A DNA stretch of 31,582 nucleotides from Chitinophagaceae bacterium UBA2791. Its GTDB lineage: Bacteria > Bacteroidota > Bacteroidia > Chitinophagales > Chitinophagaceae. Positions 23,239 through 31,454 of the stretch are shown here, in pieces (position 1 is the first letter of the stretch; each line of letters opens with the position of its first letter). The position numbers and the translations under genes are program-made. The notes under the pieces were generated by a model, which ran no database searches, was not told the origin of the DNA, and saw only the letters and a list, made by a program, of their open reading frames with translations. The stretch is taken from the NCBI GenBank assembly GCA_002352105.1, contig DEHV01000019.1:287-31868 (forward strand). The letters are read 5' to 3'.

Positions 23239-23985
23239 ATGTTTTGCAAACTATCGTCTGCATTCACTATTTGTTTGACCCTGTTCGCCTCGCTCTCCTT
23301 TCTCACCGTAACTTATGGAAGAAACGACGCCAGACCCTCTTCTGCGGAGGAAAGATCTATTTCGGTTTCGCGGCCGCCGATACTCAGAAGCCAGGCGCAT
23401 GAAATGTACGAGCGGCTCGACCTGGAAAACGCCGGGCTCAGCCTGGACGCATTTTCCTATGCCTTGTCCGGCTACCTTACCCTGCTGGAAAAAGGAAAAC
23501 TGCAAAACCCCTATACGCTGACCATCTGCGATTTTAGCCAGTCATCCAAAAACAAGCGGTTATATATTATAGATCTTAAAGAAATGAAGATCCTGTGGAA
23601 TACCTATGTGGCGCATGGGCGCAGATCGGGAGGAGAATTTGCCCAGTCCTTCTCCAATACCCCTAAATCGCATAAAAGCAGTCTTGGATTTTATATCACC
23701 GAAAACACGTATTACGGGGCGCATGGGCTTTCTCTAAGGATCAACGGGCTGGAAAAAGGGATCAACGACCAGGCCAAGGCCAGGAATATTGTTATCCACG
23801 GATCAGATTATGTAGGCGACGATTTCCTGGAAAACAACCCTTTTACGGGAAGAAGCTTCGGTTGCCCCGCCGTTCCGGAGGAAGAAAAAGCGGCAATCAT
23901 CAATGTCATCAAGGGCGGGTCATGCCTGTTTATTTATCATCCGACCAAACAATACCTCTCGGTATCTAAAATATTGAAAAGCTAA
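23239..23985 (+). CDS. Secreted L,D-transpeptidase catalytic-domain protein (YkuD_2 type)
   Basis: A 248-residue exported protein of the murein L,D-transpeptidase catalytic-domain family (PF13645 type). A signal peptide covers about 1-27. The catalytic region shows the pattern IVIHGSDYV (His187) and GRSFGCPAV (Ser206, Cys209), the His and nucleophilic Cys of YkuD-like enzymes, which form 3-3 cross-links in peptidoglycan or attach proteins to it. Earlier conserved parts are YTLTICDFSQSSKNKRLYII and WNTYVAHGRRSGGEFAQSFSN. The length is typical and the active site is complete. It stands alone, between a long gap and a strong terminator at 24019-24064. Confidence 0.92.
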   Translation: MFCKLSSAFTICLTLFASLSFLTVTYGRNDARPSSAEERSISVSRPPILRSQAHEMYERLDLENAGLSLDAFSYALSGYLTLLEKGKLQNPYTLTICDFSQSSKNKRLYIIDLKEMKILWNTYVAHGRRSGGEFAQSFSNTPKSHKSSLGFYITENTYYGAHGLSLRINGLEKGINDQAKARNIVIHGSDYVGDDFLENNPFTGRSFGCPAVPEEEKAAIINVIKGGSCLFIYHPTKQYLSVSKILKS

Positions 23986-24018
23986 GAGTGGACATACGCT
24001 CGGGTGGTTTGAAGGTGA

Positions 24019-24064
24019 AAAAGCTCAATTTAGGTTCGTACCCTATGATTGAGCTTTTCTTTAT
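24019..24064 (+). terminator. Intrinsic terminator after the L,D-transpeptidase gene
   Basis: An 11-bp stem, AAAAGCTCAAT (24019-24029) with ATTGAGCTTTT (24048-24058), encloses an inner AGG/CCT pairing and is followed by CTTTATTT. The A-rich left arm makes it able to work in both directions. It lies 34 bases past the stop. Confidence 0.8.
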
Positions 24065-24214
24065 TTCATCTTTATTCCATCAGGAATTCCGTTTTCCCGG
24101 CAAAAAACCGGGGCTGTATTAAAAACTATTAATATTTCGAACGAGAAAATGCATTATTTGCCTGTAAAACTTAACTTTACCCCCGTTATTAAAAGAATAG
24201 TGAGGAAGGATATA

Positions 24215-24222
24215 TATATTTG
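24215..24222 (+). promoter_or_regulatory. -7 promoter element of the OmpA lipoprotein gene
   Basis: TATATTTG is an exact TAnnTTTG match ending 20 bases before ATG 24243, the typical distance in Bacteroidota, giving a leader of about 15 bases. A -33 TTTG is not obvious. Confidence 0.6.
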
Positions 24223-24242
24223 TATCTAAAAACGATCTCAAA

Positions 24243-25112
24243 ATGATTCTAAAGAAAACCTTTTTAATCGGATTATCATCCCTGATGCTCTTTTCATGCG
24301 TTAGCTCTAAAAAATACAAAGCAAGCCAGGCGCAATATGAAACGTTGAACACTGCTCATTTGAAACTGCAGAACGATCTGAAAAACTGTGAAGACCAGAA
24401 CGCAGAAAATGCGCGTCAAAAAGCGGCGCTTCTCGCAGAAATCGAAAACCTCAACAAGCAGATCGCTTTCTTAAAAGATAACAATACCAACGTATTAAAC
24501 CAGTTAAAGGATCTTTCCGTATTGTCTGCCACCCAGGCTGAAAGCATTAAAAAATCGCTTGAAAACATAGGCGCGAAAGACGTATACATCCAGGATCTGC
24601 AGGCAGCGATGGCCCGCAAGGACTCTCTGAACATGGCATTGGTAATGAACCTGAAAGGCGCGCTGAACGACGTGAATGACCAGGACGTGAACATCCAGGT
24701 TGAAAAGGGAGTCGTATTTATTTCTATCTCCGATAAATTATTGTTCAATAGCGGAAGCGCCACGGTTTCTAAACCCGCGCTATCTGTTCTGTCAAAAGTG
24801 GCCCAGGTGCTGAACGCCAATCCGCAGCTGGACATCCTGGTAGAAGGTCATACGGATGCAGTTCCCATCAAGAACAGCTGTATCCTGGACAATTGGGATC
24901 TTAGCGTTAAACGCGCTACTTCTGTTACCCGCATCCTGCAGAACGACTTCAGTATCGCTCCTGAAAGGATGACCGCCGGCGGCAGAGGCGAATACGCTCC
25001 GCTGGTTTCTAATGATACGAAGGAAGGCCGCGCAAGCAACCGCCGCACCCGTATCGTTATTCAGCCCCAGCTGGATCAGTTCTTTAATCTCTTGGAAAGG
25101 AAAGAAGGTTAA
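24243..25112 (+). CDS. OmpA-family peptidoglycan-binding lipoprotein
   Basis: A 289-residue envelope protein. It starts with a lipoprotein signal (MILKKTFLIGLSSLMLFSCVSSKKY, lipobox Cys19). Residues 25-130 form a long coiled-coil region rich in Gln, Asn and Leu heptads (YETLNTAHLKLQNDLKNCED). The C-terminal OmpA domain (about 150-280) carries the family marks FNSGSATVSKPALSVLSKVA, ILVEGHTDAVPI and SNRRTRIVIQPQ; it should bind peptidoglycan from the outer membrane side. No beta-barrel is present, so it is a lipoprotein tether like Pal, extended by a coiled coil. It is a single-gene unit with its own promoter element and a textbook terminator. Confidence 0.95.
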   Translation: MILKKTFLIGLSSLMLFSCVSSKKYKASQAQYETLNTAHLKLQNDLKNCEDQNAENARQKAALLAEIENLNKQIAFLKDNNTNVLNQLKDLSVLSATQAESIKKSLENIGAKDVYIQDLQAAMARKDSLNMALVMNLKGALNDVNDQDVNIQVEKGVVFISISDKLLFNSGSATVSKPALSVLSKVAQVLNANPQLDILVEGHTDAVPIKNSCILDNWDLSVKRATSVTRILQNDFSIAPERMTAGGRGEYAPLVSNDTKEGRASNRRTRIVIQPQLDQFFNLLERKEG

Positions 25113-25138
25113 TCTTAGTTTTTAATAAACAATATATT

Positions 25139-25174
25139 CCAGGTCTTCCCGTCGGCGAAGACCTGGTTTTTTTT
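25139..25174 (+). terminator. Intrinsic terminator after the OmpA gene
   Basis: A perfect 10-bp stem, CCAGGTCTTC with GAAGACCTGG, has an 8-base loop and eight consecutive T directly after it. It lies 26 bases downstream of the stop. Confidence 0.95.
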
Positions 25175-25263
25175 GGCCTGTGCATAAATATTACCGGGCC
25201 GGAATAATTTTTTACTTCTTTATTAAGCCTATTTAAGTACTTTAATGTTCAAATTTTTTACCC

Positions 25264-26118
25264 ATGTTATGGAAAGGAAGAAGACAAAGCGCTAATGTAG
25301 AAGACAGGAGAGGGATGTCTGCCGGCGGATTTGCGGTAGGCGGAGGCGTTATAGGGATCATCATCCTGGTGTTGAACTTATTGCTGGGCGGCGACCCCTC
25401 TAATGTTAACCTCACCGAGCTGCTGCCCGGCCAGCAGGGATCGGCCCAGCTATCTCCCGAAGAAGAAGCGGCGGACAACGAAAGGGCGGAGTTTGTAAAA
25501 GTGACGCTGGCAGAAACAGAAGATGTCTGGAACAGGCTTTTCCGCGAGGCAGGGCGGGAATATCCCGAACCTACGCTGGTGTTGTTCCGGAATACGGTGA
25601 ATTCGGGATGCGGCACGGCAGGCGCGTCTTCAGGCCCTTTCTACTGCCCCGGCGACAATAAATTATATATAGATCTCTCTTTTTATGAAGAGCTGCAAAC
25701 CCGTTTTAGGGCCCCGGGCGATTTTGCCATGGCCTATGTTATCGCGCATGAAGTAGGCCATCATGTTCAAACCGTACTTGGAACTTCGGCGCAACTTGCC
25801 CGGGCAAGGCAGCAGTTGAGCGAGAGTGAATACAATAAACTCTCCGTAAAGATGGAACTGCAGGCTGATTTCCTGGCGGGCGTTTGGGCGCATTATGCAA
25901 ATCGCGCCAAGATACTGGAGCCGGGAGATATTGAAGAAGCTTTAAGGGCCGCCAACGCGATCGGCGATGACCGGCTGCAAAAGGAATCGACGGGGCGCGT
26001 GATCCCGGACGCTTTTACGCATGGCACGTCTGCGCAGCGTATGTATTGGTTTAAAAGAGGGTTCGAAACAGGCGACATGTCCCGGGGAGATACCTTTTCA
26101 GATCCCTCGCTCAATTAA
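25264..26118 (+). CDS. Neutral zinc metallopeptidase (YpfJ type)
   Basis: A 284-residue protein of the YpfJ/zinc metallopeptidase family (PF04228 type). The N-terminal tail carries the usual W-K-G-R-RQSANVEDRRG block, then one membrane helix (about 24-42, VGGGVIGIIILVLNLLLGG). The catalytic domain contains the HEVGHH zinc motif at about 162-167, preceded by the family pattern CGTAGASSGPFYCPGDNKLYIDLSF, and the downstream ELQADFLAGVWAH that supplies the third ligand. The length is normal and all motifs are complete. The biological substrate of this family is unknown. The next gene begins immediately after the TAA with no gap, so the two are cotranscribed. Confidence 0.93.
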   Translation: MLWKGRRQSANVEDRRGMSAGGFAVGGGVIGIIILVLNLLLGGDPSNVNLTELLPGQQGSAQLSPEEEAADNERAEFVKVTLAETEDVWNRLFREAGREYPEPTLVLFRNTVNSGCGTAGASSGPFYCPGDNKLYIDLSFYEELQTRFRAPGDFAMAYVIAHEVGHHVQTVLGTSAQLARARQQLSESEYNKLSVKMELQADFLAGVWAHYANRAKILEPGDIEEALRAANAIGDDRLQKESTGRVIPDAFTHGTSAQRMYWFKRGFETGDMSRGDTFSDPSLN

Positions 26119-26976
26119 ATGATGAAAAGAATCCAGAGACTCGCCATATATAATGGCATTGCCTGCATATTGCACCTGATCGTTGTCTTTCTTACCCGAA
26201 ACAATATCCTCAATTCAACGGGCATCGCAGAGATAGCGCAGAAGTATTCCACGCTGTTCACTCCTACGCGGATGACCTACCATATATGGGAACTCATCTA
26301 CGCGACGCTCTTTGCATTCTGCGCCTATCATCTTGTTATGGCATATAAACAGGATGAGCGGCATCCCGCTAACGCGGTAGTCTTAAAGATAGGCTGGCTC
26401 TTTGTGTTTGTAAATATTGCCGCTGCGATAAGATTGCTGGCATGGACCCAGGAATGGTTATCCTTATGCCTGATCATGATCACAACGCAACTGTTCCTCC
26501 TGCTGAAGATACATTCCCGCCTCGGCCTTTATGATAGCCGCCGGTCGCTGGAATCAAAAGTATTTACGCAATTCACGATCAGCCTTTATCTCGGGTGGAC
26601 CCTGGTTACCCTGTTTGCAAATATCGGTTCCTGGCTCGTTGCCATACAATGGAATGGATGGGGAATATCTTCCATCAACTGGACCATTACCCAGATCGCC
26701 ATACTGACGCTGATCGCCATGTCGATCGTCAGCTCAAAAAATAATGTTGTTTTCGGACTGGCGGTGATCTGGGGGTTCTATGGCATTACGCTTCAGAGAA
26801 TAGCAATAGACCAGGAAGAATACCAGCCCGTAATACTGGTTGCCCGGGCCGGAATGGCGATCGTCGCATTCATGTGCCTGACCGCCTTTATCAGGAACCT
26901 GATCAAACGCAGGCGGGCCCGGATCCGGCGTAGCCCCTCATCAGGACCAGATAAAACGAAAGAAATTAATGGTTAG
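26119..26976 (+). CDS. TspO/MBR-related multi-pass membrane protein
   Basis: A 285-residue hydrophobic protein with about eight predicted membrane segments. The part FTPTRMTYHIWELIYATLFAF near residue 50 and SLYLGWTLVTLFANIGSWLV then WNGWGISSINWTI near 155-185 resemble the long, eight-helix relatives of TspO (tryptophan-rich sensory protein group) more than the classic five-helix form of about 160 residues. TspO proteins bind porphyrins and sterols; binding here is inference only. The tail is basic (RRRARIRRSPSSGPDK). It starts on the base after the metallopeptidase stop, so translation is probably coupled; the adjacent second ATG is also possible. The last 45 bases of the gene are repeated imperfectly downstream at 27044. 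Confidence 0.7.
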   Translation: MMKRIQRLAIYNGIACILHLIVVFLTRNNILNSTGIAEIAQKYSTLFTPTRMTYHIWELIYATLFAFCAYHLVMAYKQDERHPANAVVLKIGWLFVFVNIAAAIRLLAWTQEWLSLCLIMITTQLFLLLKIHSRLGLYDSRRSLESKVFTQFTISLYLGWTLVTLFANIGSWLVAIQWNGWGISSINWTITQIAILTLIAMSIVSSKNNVVFGLAVIWGFYGITLQRIAIDQEEYQPVILVARAGMAIVAFMCLTAFIRNLIKRRRARIRRSPSSGPDKTKEING

Positions 26977-27090
26977 CTCAGCAAATCCGCCAGCAGATAA
27001 ACGTCAATCGAATTCGCTCCTGCCGGGATACTGACGCTTGACATAGCTCCTCATCAAGACCCGATAAAATGAAAGGAATAACGGTTGACA
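26931..27090 (+). repeat. Imperfect direct repeat of the TspO-like gene tail
   Basis: The last 46 bases of the gene (26931-26976, from tagcccctcatcaggacc) recur at about 27044-27090 (tagctcctcatcaagaccc), offset by 113 bases and roughly four-fifths identical, with at least one gap. The second copy is not part of a recognisable gene. It may be the remnant of a tandem duplication or of a lost paralogue. The sequence between the copies (26977-27043) shows nothing else I recognise. Confidence 0.6.
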
Positions 27091-27142
27091 GTAAGACTTG
27101 GGAAGATATGAAATGCAAGGATCGGTAAAAATGGATAGCCCT

Positions 27143-27520
27143 CTAACCGCCGCTGTCTTCTTTCTCGGTTTCCGCCGGCGTTTGCTCAGCCGGAGCGACG
27201 GCGCCGGGAACATGATGGATCGCAAGCTGGAACTTGGTATTCAGGCTGACGGTAAAATCGTTTTGCGCGAATATCGCCCTGGCTCCCGGGTCCTGCAGCA
27301 GAACAGCCGCCAGATCGCTTGCCAGCGGCGAGCCGCTGATCACGTTTGCCACTCTTCCCTGGACAAATTCAATATTAAATTTATATCCCGCTTTGCGACC
27401 GCTTCCTGCTCTTTCAAAATCAATTCGATTCAAATCAAGCGTTTGGTCGCCCCCTACTGATCTTTTCATTAATATCTTGATAATAGGCAGGTACTTGTTC
27501 CAAACGTGAACATACATCAT
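27143..27520 (-). CDS. Conserved-type Bacteroidota hypothetical protein
   Basis: A 125-residue, apparently cytoplasmic protein without signal peptide or membrane segment. It starts MMYVHVWNKYLPIIKILMKRS, continues with the well-formed block LDLNRIDFERAGSGRKAGYKF (broken by no odd residues) and a second block VISGSPLASDLAAVLLQD, and ends in an acidic/proline-rich tail. The even residue composition and a sensible ATG argue that it is real; I recall similar short proteins in Chitinophagaceae, but no function is known. It overlaps no other plausible gene. Two adjacent ATG codons (27520, 27517) can serve as start. Confidence 0.7.
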   Translation of the reverse strand: MMYVHVWNKYLPIIKILMKRSVGGDQTLDLNRIDFERAGSGRKAGYKFNIEFVQGRVANVISGSPLASDLAAVLLQDPGARAIFAQNDFTVSLNTKFQLAIHHVPGAVAPAEQTPAETEKEDSGG

Positions 27521-27704
27521 TTCAGCATCATTTTTATTAGGAGAACTATATCGGAAGAATAAAGGTCGTAAATAAAAATGGAAATGAAAAGGAAATGACA
27601 GGATGCCTCTGCGTTCTCTCTTATTTCCGGTGAATGATCCGATAATATCCGGACATAACAGCAGAACAGGGAAAAGCGAGATCTATAGCATCCTGTCGGC
27701 GTTC

Positions 27705-27989
27705 TCAGTTCTCATTTTCCTGGTTTTTCTGATCGTGCATTACATGAATAGCTTCCAAAAGTTTTTCGACCTGCTCATAAAAATAGATCAGGCTGGCTTT
27801 TTCCCTTCTCTTTAACCCGGGATAGGAGCAGCTTACCATCGTTTTAAAGATCTCCCATAAAAAGCCTCTTACCTGGGGCATGTTCGCATAATCAAAAAAA
27901 TCTTCAACGACCTGATCCGGATGCGCTATTTCCTCCGCGCTCAGTTTTCGGGGCCTGAATTCTGCTTCATCATAACTAACGGTTATCAT
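27705..27989 (-). CDS. Small hypothetical protein
   Basis: A 94-residue soluble protein beginning MITVSYDEAEFRPRKLSAEE and rich in charged and aromatic residues (VVEDFFDYANMPQVRGFLWE). No signal peptide, membrane helix or known domain is visible. The frame extends to a GTG at 28016, but ATG 27989 gives a more natural N-terminus. A 70-codon plus-strand frame overlapping it at 27603-27815 looks random and is left out. Real status is probable from amino-acid composition; role unknown. Confidence 0.6.
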   Translation of the reverse strand: MITVSYDEAEFRPRKLSAEEIAHPDQVVEDFFDYANMPQVRGFLWEIFKTMVSCSYPGLKRREKASLIYFYEQVEKLLEAIHVMHDQKNQENEN

Positions 27990-28162
27990 ACGGTCTTGTT
28001 TTAAAGGGTTAATCACATTATAATTCCGGTTTTCACGATGATTGGTTCATAGAAAATGTTTTATTTGATTAAAGAATAATGTATCATTGCAATATTATAC
28101 CTAAGTCTATTTAATATCAACTTTTATCTAGGCTATTATCTACAATAAATACCGTTTTTTTC

Positions 28163-28552
28163 TTGAGAATTATAGATCGATTATACCAATACATGAAGCT
28201 CAAAAACATTAGCGCCCATTCCCTGGAACGCTCCTGTGAGATTGCGAATGGCTATCTCAAGAAACAATGGAAGGGAAAGGGCACGATCGGCACAGAGATC
28301 CTGGAAAAGATCGTCAACCGGTATGTAGACCTGAGTCTATTGTGGCTGATCACTGGCGAAGGCAATATGCTCCAATATGAGCAACCGGTTTCTTCCAACC
28401 TGGAGCTGCAGGATGAGGAAAAGATCTATCAATCTGCCGATACGGTCATCCGTTTGCTAAGAGACAAGGTCAAACTGCTCGAACATACCGTCGCCGATAA
28501 GGAGAAGATCATCGCTCTGCTCGAGCGGCAGATCAACCAGAAGGGGAAATAA
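28163..28552 (+). CDS. Small HTH-like protein with C-terminal coiled coil, TTG start
   Basis: A 129-residue protein. The N-terminal 65 residues look like a Cro/CI-type helix-turn-helix found in many short Bacteroidota regulators (IIDRLYQYMKLKNISAHSLE, then CEIANGYLKKQWKGKGTIG, and YVDLSLLWLITGEGNML, the usual end of this domain). Residues 90-125 form an amphipathic coiled coil (VIRLLRDKVKLLEHTVADKE) that could make it a dimer. The first ATG in frame is at 28193, but the conserved IIDRL part lies before it, so TTG 28163 is the likely start. It lies 38 bp before the ABC exporter gene on the same strand. Function as a transcription factor is inferred from fold only. Confidence 0.7.
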   Translation: MRIIDRLYQYMKLKNISAHSLERSCEIANGYLKKQWKGKGTIGTEILEKIVNRYVDLSLLWLITGEGNMLQYEQPVSSNLELQDEEKIYQSADTVIRLLRDKVKLLEHTVADKEKIIALLERQINQKGK

Positions 28553-28590
28553 GATCGCAGAATATTGAGAAAACATTGTATCTTTTTCTC

Positions 28591-30336
28591 ATGCGCATCC
28601 TATGGCAGTATCTAAGACCTTATCGGTGGATTGTTTTTCTATCCCTTCTTCTCGCGGCGATAAGCCAGGTGCTATTTCTTATCGACCCGATCATTTTTGG
28701 TAAGATCATCGACGACTACGCTTCCAACCCCGACGGAAAACCCCAGAAGGAACTGGTGAACGGCGTATTGTGGTGGATGTTCGTGGCGCTGGCGGTGGCC
28801 CTGCTGGCGCGCGTGGCCAAGGCCTTCCAGGAATATACCACCCGGCTCGCCGTACAAAAATTCGGCATGCAGATATTTAACGACGGCCTCAAACAAACGC
28901 TGCGGCTCTCGTTCCAGGAATTCGAAGACCAGCGCAGCGGAGAGACCATGTCGGTATTGCAGAAAGTGCGAACAGATACCGAGCGTTTTATCAACTCGTT
29001 CATCAATGTTCTTTTTTCTTCCCTGGTGGGCGTCGCCTTCCTGGTATGGTACGCCATCACCAAACACTGGGCGCTGATACCGGTGTTTGTTATCGGCGTT
29101 TTGGTGTTAGGGGGGCTAACAGGCCTGCTGAGTAAGAAGATCAAAACCCTGCAACGTTCCATCAACCGCGAAACCAATCGCATGTCGGGCATCATCACCG
29201 AATCGCTGCGAAATATTGAACTGGTGCGCAGCCTGGGGCTGACCTTTCCGGAAATAAGGCGACTCAAAACCTATACGCTTAAGATATTCGACCTGGAGAT
29301 GGAAAAAACAAAACAGGTGCGCACACTGAGCTTTTTCCAGGGTACCGCGCTGAACATACTGCGGCAGTCCATCCTCTTCATTTTATTATGGCTGATCTTC
29401 CGCAACGTGTTGAGCACGGGCGAACTGATCAGCATGCAGTTTATCTCCAATACCATCTTCGGCCCCCTGCAGGATATCGGGAATATTATTTTGTCCTATC
29501 GCGAAGCCGAAGCCTCGCTGAATAATTTCGATCAGCTCATGCGCAAGCCTGTCGAGCAGCGCCCGGAGGACCCGATAACGCTGGACCCGCTGGACGATCT
29601 TCGTTTCGACCGGGTAGCGTTCAGGCACCGGTCGGCCTCGGAAAACGCGATAGACGGCATCTCCTTCCATGTGCGATCGGGCGATACCATCGCTTTTGTG
29701 GGGCCGTCGGGATCGGGAAAATCCACCCTGGTCAAGTTGCTGGTCGGATTATATCAGCCGCTCTCGGGCAATATCCTGTTCAACAATGTGCCGTCTGACC
29801 GTATCCGTTACAATGCGCTTCGCCGGCAGATCGGGTTGGTTACGCAGGAAACGCAGCTGTTTGCAGGGACCATCCAGGATAACCTGCTATTCGTAAAACC
29901 CGACGCTACGGAGGCCGAGATGATGGAAGCGCTCGATAAAGCGTCCTGCATCCGGCTGTTGACGCGCTCGGGAAAGGGATTGCATACCGTGTTGGGAGAA
30001 AGCGGATTAAAATTATCCGGCGGCGAAAAACAGCGCATATCGATTGCCAGGGCCTTATTGCGCCATCCCCGCCTGCTCATTTTTGACGAGGCGACTTCCG
30101 CGCTTGATTCCCTAACAGAAGAAGAGATCACCGCCACGATCAGGGCCATCTCCGCGCAACGCGAACAGATCACCATCCTGATCGCGCATCGCCTGTCTAC
30201 CATTATGCACGCCGATACCATCTACGTGCTGGAAAAAGGAAGGGTAACCGAAAAAGGAACGCACGACGAACTGCTTGCCCAGAAAGGATTGTATTACGCC
30301 ATGTGGAGGCAGCAGATCGGCGAGAGAAGAAGTTAG
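28591..30336 (+). CDS. ABC exporter, fused permease and ATPase
   Basis: A 581-residue half-transporter with an N-terminal six-helix membrane domain (about 1-320) and a C-terminal ATPase. ATPase motifs: Walker A VGPSGSGKST (near 365), Q-loop region QIGLVTQETQLF, signature LSGGEKQRISIARALL (near 475), Walker B LLIFDEATSALD (near 500), and H-loop IAHRLSTI (near 530). All catalytic residues are present. It should act as a homodimer, in the style of MsbA/LmrA lipid or drug exporters. The frame is open from TTG 28576, but ATG 28591 (MRILWQYLRPYRW) is typical of such proteins. The last codon overlaps the stop of the convergent next gene by two bases. Substrate not predictable. Confidence 0.95.
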   Translation: MRILWQYLRPYRWIVFLSLLLAAISQVLFLIDPIIFGKIIDDYASNPDGKPQKELVNGVLWWMFVALAVALLARVAKAFQEYTTRLAVQKFGMQIFNDGLKQTLRLSFQEFEDQRSGETMSVLQKVRTDTERFINSFINVLFSSLVGVAFLVWYAITKHWALIPVFVIGVLVLGGLTGLLSKKIKTLQRSINRETNRMSGIITESLRNIELVRSLGLTFPEIRRLKTYTLKIFDLEMEKTKQVRTLSFFQGTALNILRQSILFILLWLIFRNVLSTGELISMQFISNTIFGPLQDIGNIILSYREAEASLNNFDQLMRKPVEQRPEDPITLDPLDDLRFDRVAFRHRSASENAIDGISFHVRSGDTIAFVGPSGSGKSTLVKLLVGLYQPLSGNILFNNVPSDRIRYNALRRQIGLVTQETQLFAGTIQDNLLFVKPDATEAEMMEALDKASCIRLLTRSGKGLHTVLGESGLKLSGGEKQRISIARALLRHPRLLIFDEATSALDSLTEEEITATIRAISAQREQITILIAHRLSTIMHADTIYVLEKGRVTEKGTHDELLAQKGLYYAMWRQQIGERRS

Positions 30337-31454
30337 TTGTTCGCATCTTTTACGCAACGGAAACCAAGATTATTGGATGCGCTGCTGATCTCCCCCTTTC
30401 CCCTGCTGCCGGCCTTATACCGGATACAATATTCATCGCTGCAGAGAAAGGAGCCTCCGCGCTGCACGCGCTTGACCGCGCCGGGCTCGTCAGGATCATA
30501 GCTGTCTGCCGGTCCCCGGGGGTTGGATTTAGGACTTTGACGGTAATAATCGGGGCGATAATAATCCGAGCACCATTCCCAGACATTTCCCTCCATATCA
30601 TACAACCCGAATGCATTGGGAGGAAAGGATCTCACCTTTGCCACCCCGGTATACCCATCTTCTTCCTTATCATGATGCGGAAAGCTGCCCTGGAAAACAT
30701 TCGCTACCCATCGTCCTCCCGGCTTCAGCTCCCTGCCCCAATAGTAATCCTTATTGTTTTGGCCTGCCCTGGCCGCCATCTCCCATTCCGCTTCCGTGGG
30801 CAGTCTTTTACCCGCCCATTTCGCATAGGCCTGCGCATCCTCATAGCTCACCTGCGCCACAGGATCGTTTTCTCTTCCCTGTATAGAGCTGCCCGGTCCC
30901 TTGGGATGTTTCCAACTGGCGCCGGGAACATATTTCCACCATTGCATGGGATTGTTAAGCGGCACGGCATGCGCGGGAGGAGAAAATACCGCGGACCCGG
31001 GAACGAGCTTGTCAGCCGGCACGCCCGGAAAATCCTTGGGATCAAGCGGACGCTCGGCCGTGGTCAGATAACCCGTGGCCTTGACGAACTGCGCAAACTG
31101 CGCATTGGTGACCTCATGCGCATCCATCCAAAAAGCATCTACCGTTACGGTATGCACAGGCCTGCTATCGGCAAAATCTTCCGAGCCCATATCAAAAGCG
31201 CCGCCGGGGATCCATACCATACCTTCCTCTGAAGCCTCATTTATTACCGCCGACGCATAGGTTCCCGCATCGCCGCCCGCAGCCGCGCCATGCGCCGCCA
31301 GCGCCCCATACCGCGAAGGCTGTCCGCACACGCCCTCATGCGAACTGTCCTTTTGCAAAGGCCCGGTCGCAGAGCCGATCTTATTTTCTTCAGAAGGAGA
31401 ACTACAGGAAGCAAGAACCCATGTATATAGAAAGATGGCAAATAGCTTGTTCAT
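30333..31454 (-). CDS. Lipoprotein formylglycine-generating enzyme (SUMF1 family)
   Basis: A 373-residue protein with a lipoprotein signal (MNKLFAIFLYTWVLASCSS, lipobox Cys17), so it is exported. The FGE-sulfatase domain covers about 85-370: MVWIPGGAFDMGSEDF, FWMDAHEVTNAQFAQF, VSYEDAQAYAKWAGKRLPTE, GNVWEWCSDYY and RGGSFLCSDEYCIRYKAGSR. The last block keeps both cysteines (338 and 343) at the C-x4-C spacing of genuine copper-dependent formylglycine-generating enzymes, which many SUMF1-like relatives have lost. The expected reaction is oxidation of the sulfatase active-site Cys to formylglycine. No sulfatase gene lies within the window. The frame extends to an upstream ATG, but ATG 31454 fits the signal peptide. 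Confidence 0.93.
   Translation of the reverse strand: MNKLFAIFLYTWVLASCSSPSEENKIGSATGPLQKDSSHEGVCGQPSRYGALAAHGAAAGGDAGTYASAVINEASEEGMVWIPGGAFDMGSEDFADSRPVHTVTVDAFWMDAHEVTNAQFAQFVKATGYLTTAERPLDPKDFPGVPADKLVPGSAVFSPPAHAVPLNNPMQWWKYVPGASWKHPKGPGSSIQGRENDPVAQVSYEDAQAYAKWAGKRLPTEAEWEMAARAGQNNKDYYWGRELKPGGRWVANVFQGSFPHHDKEEDGYTGVAKVRSFPPNAFGLYDMEGNVWEWCSDYYRPDYYRQSPKSNPRGPADSYDPDEPGAVKRVQRGGSFLCSDEYCIRYKAGSRGKGEISSASNNLGFRCVKDANN

Noticed and set aside
27603..27815. 70-codon plus-strand frame
   Set aside because: Overlaps the better-supported minus-strand gene at 27705-27989 and looks random.
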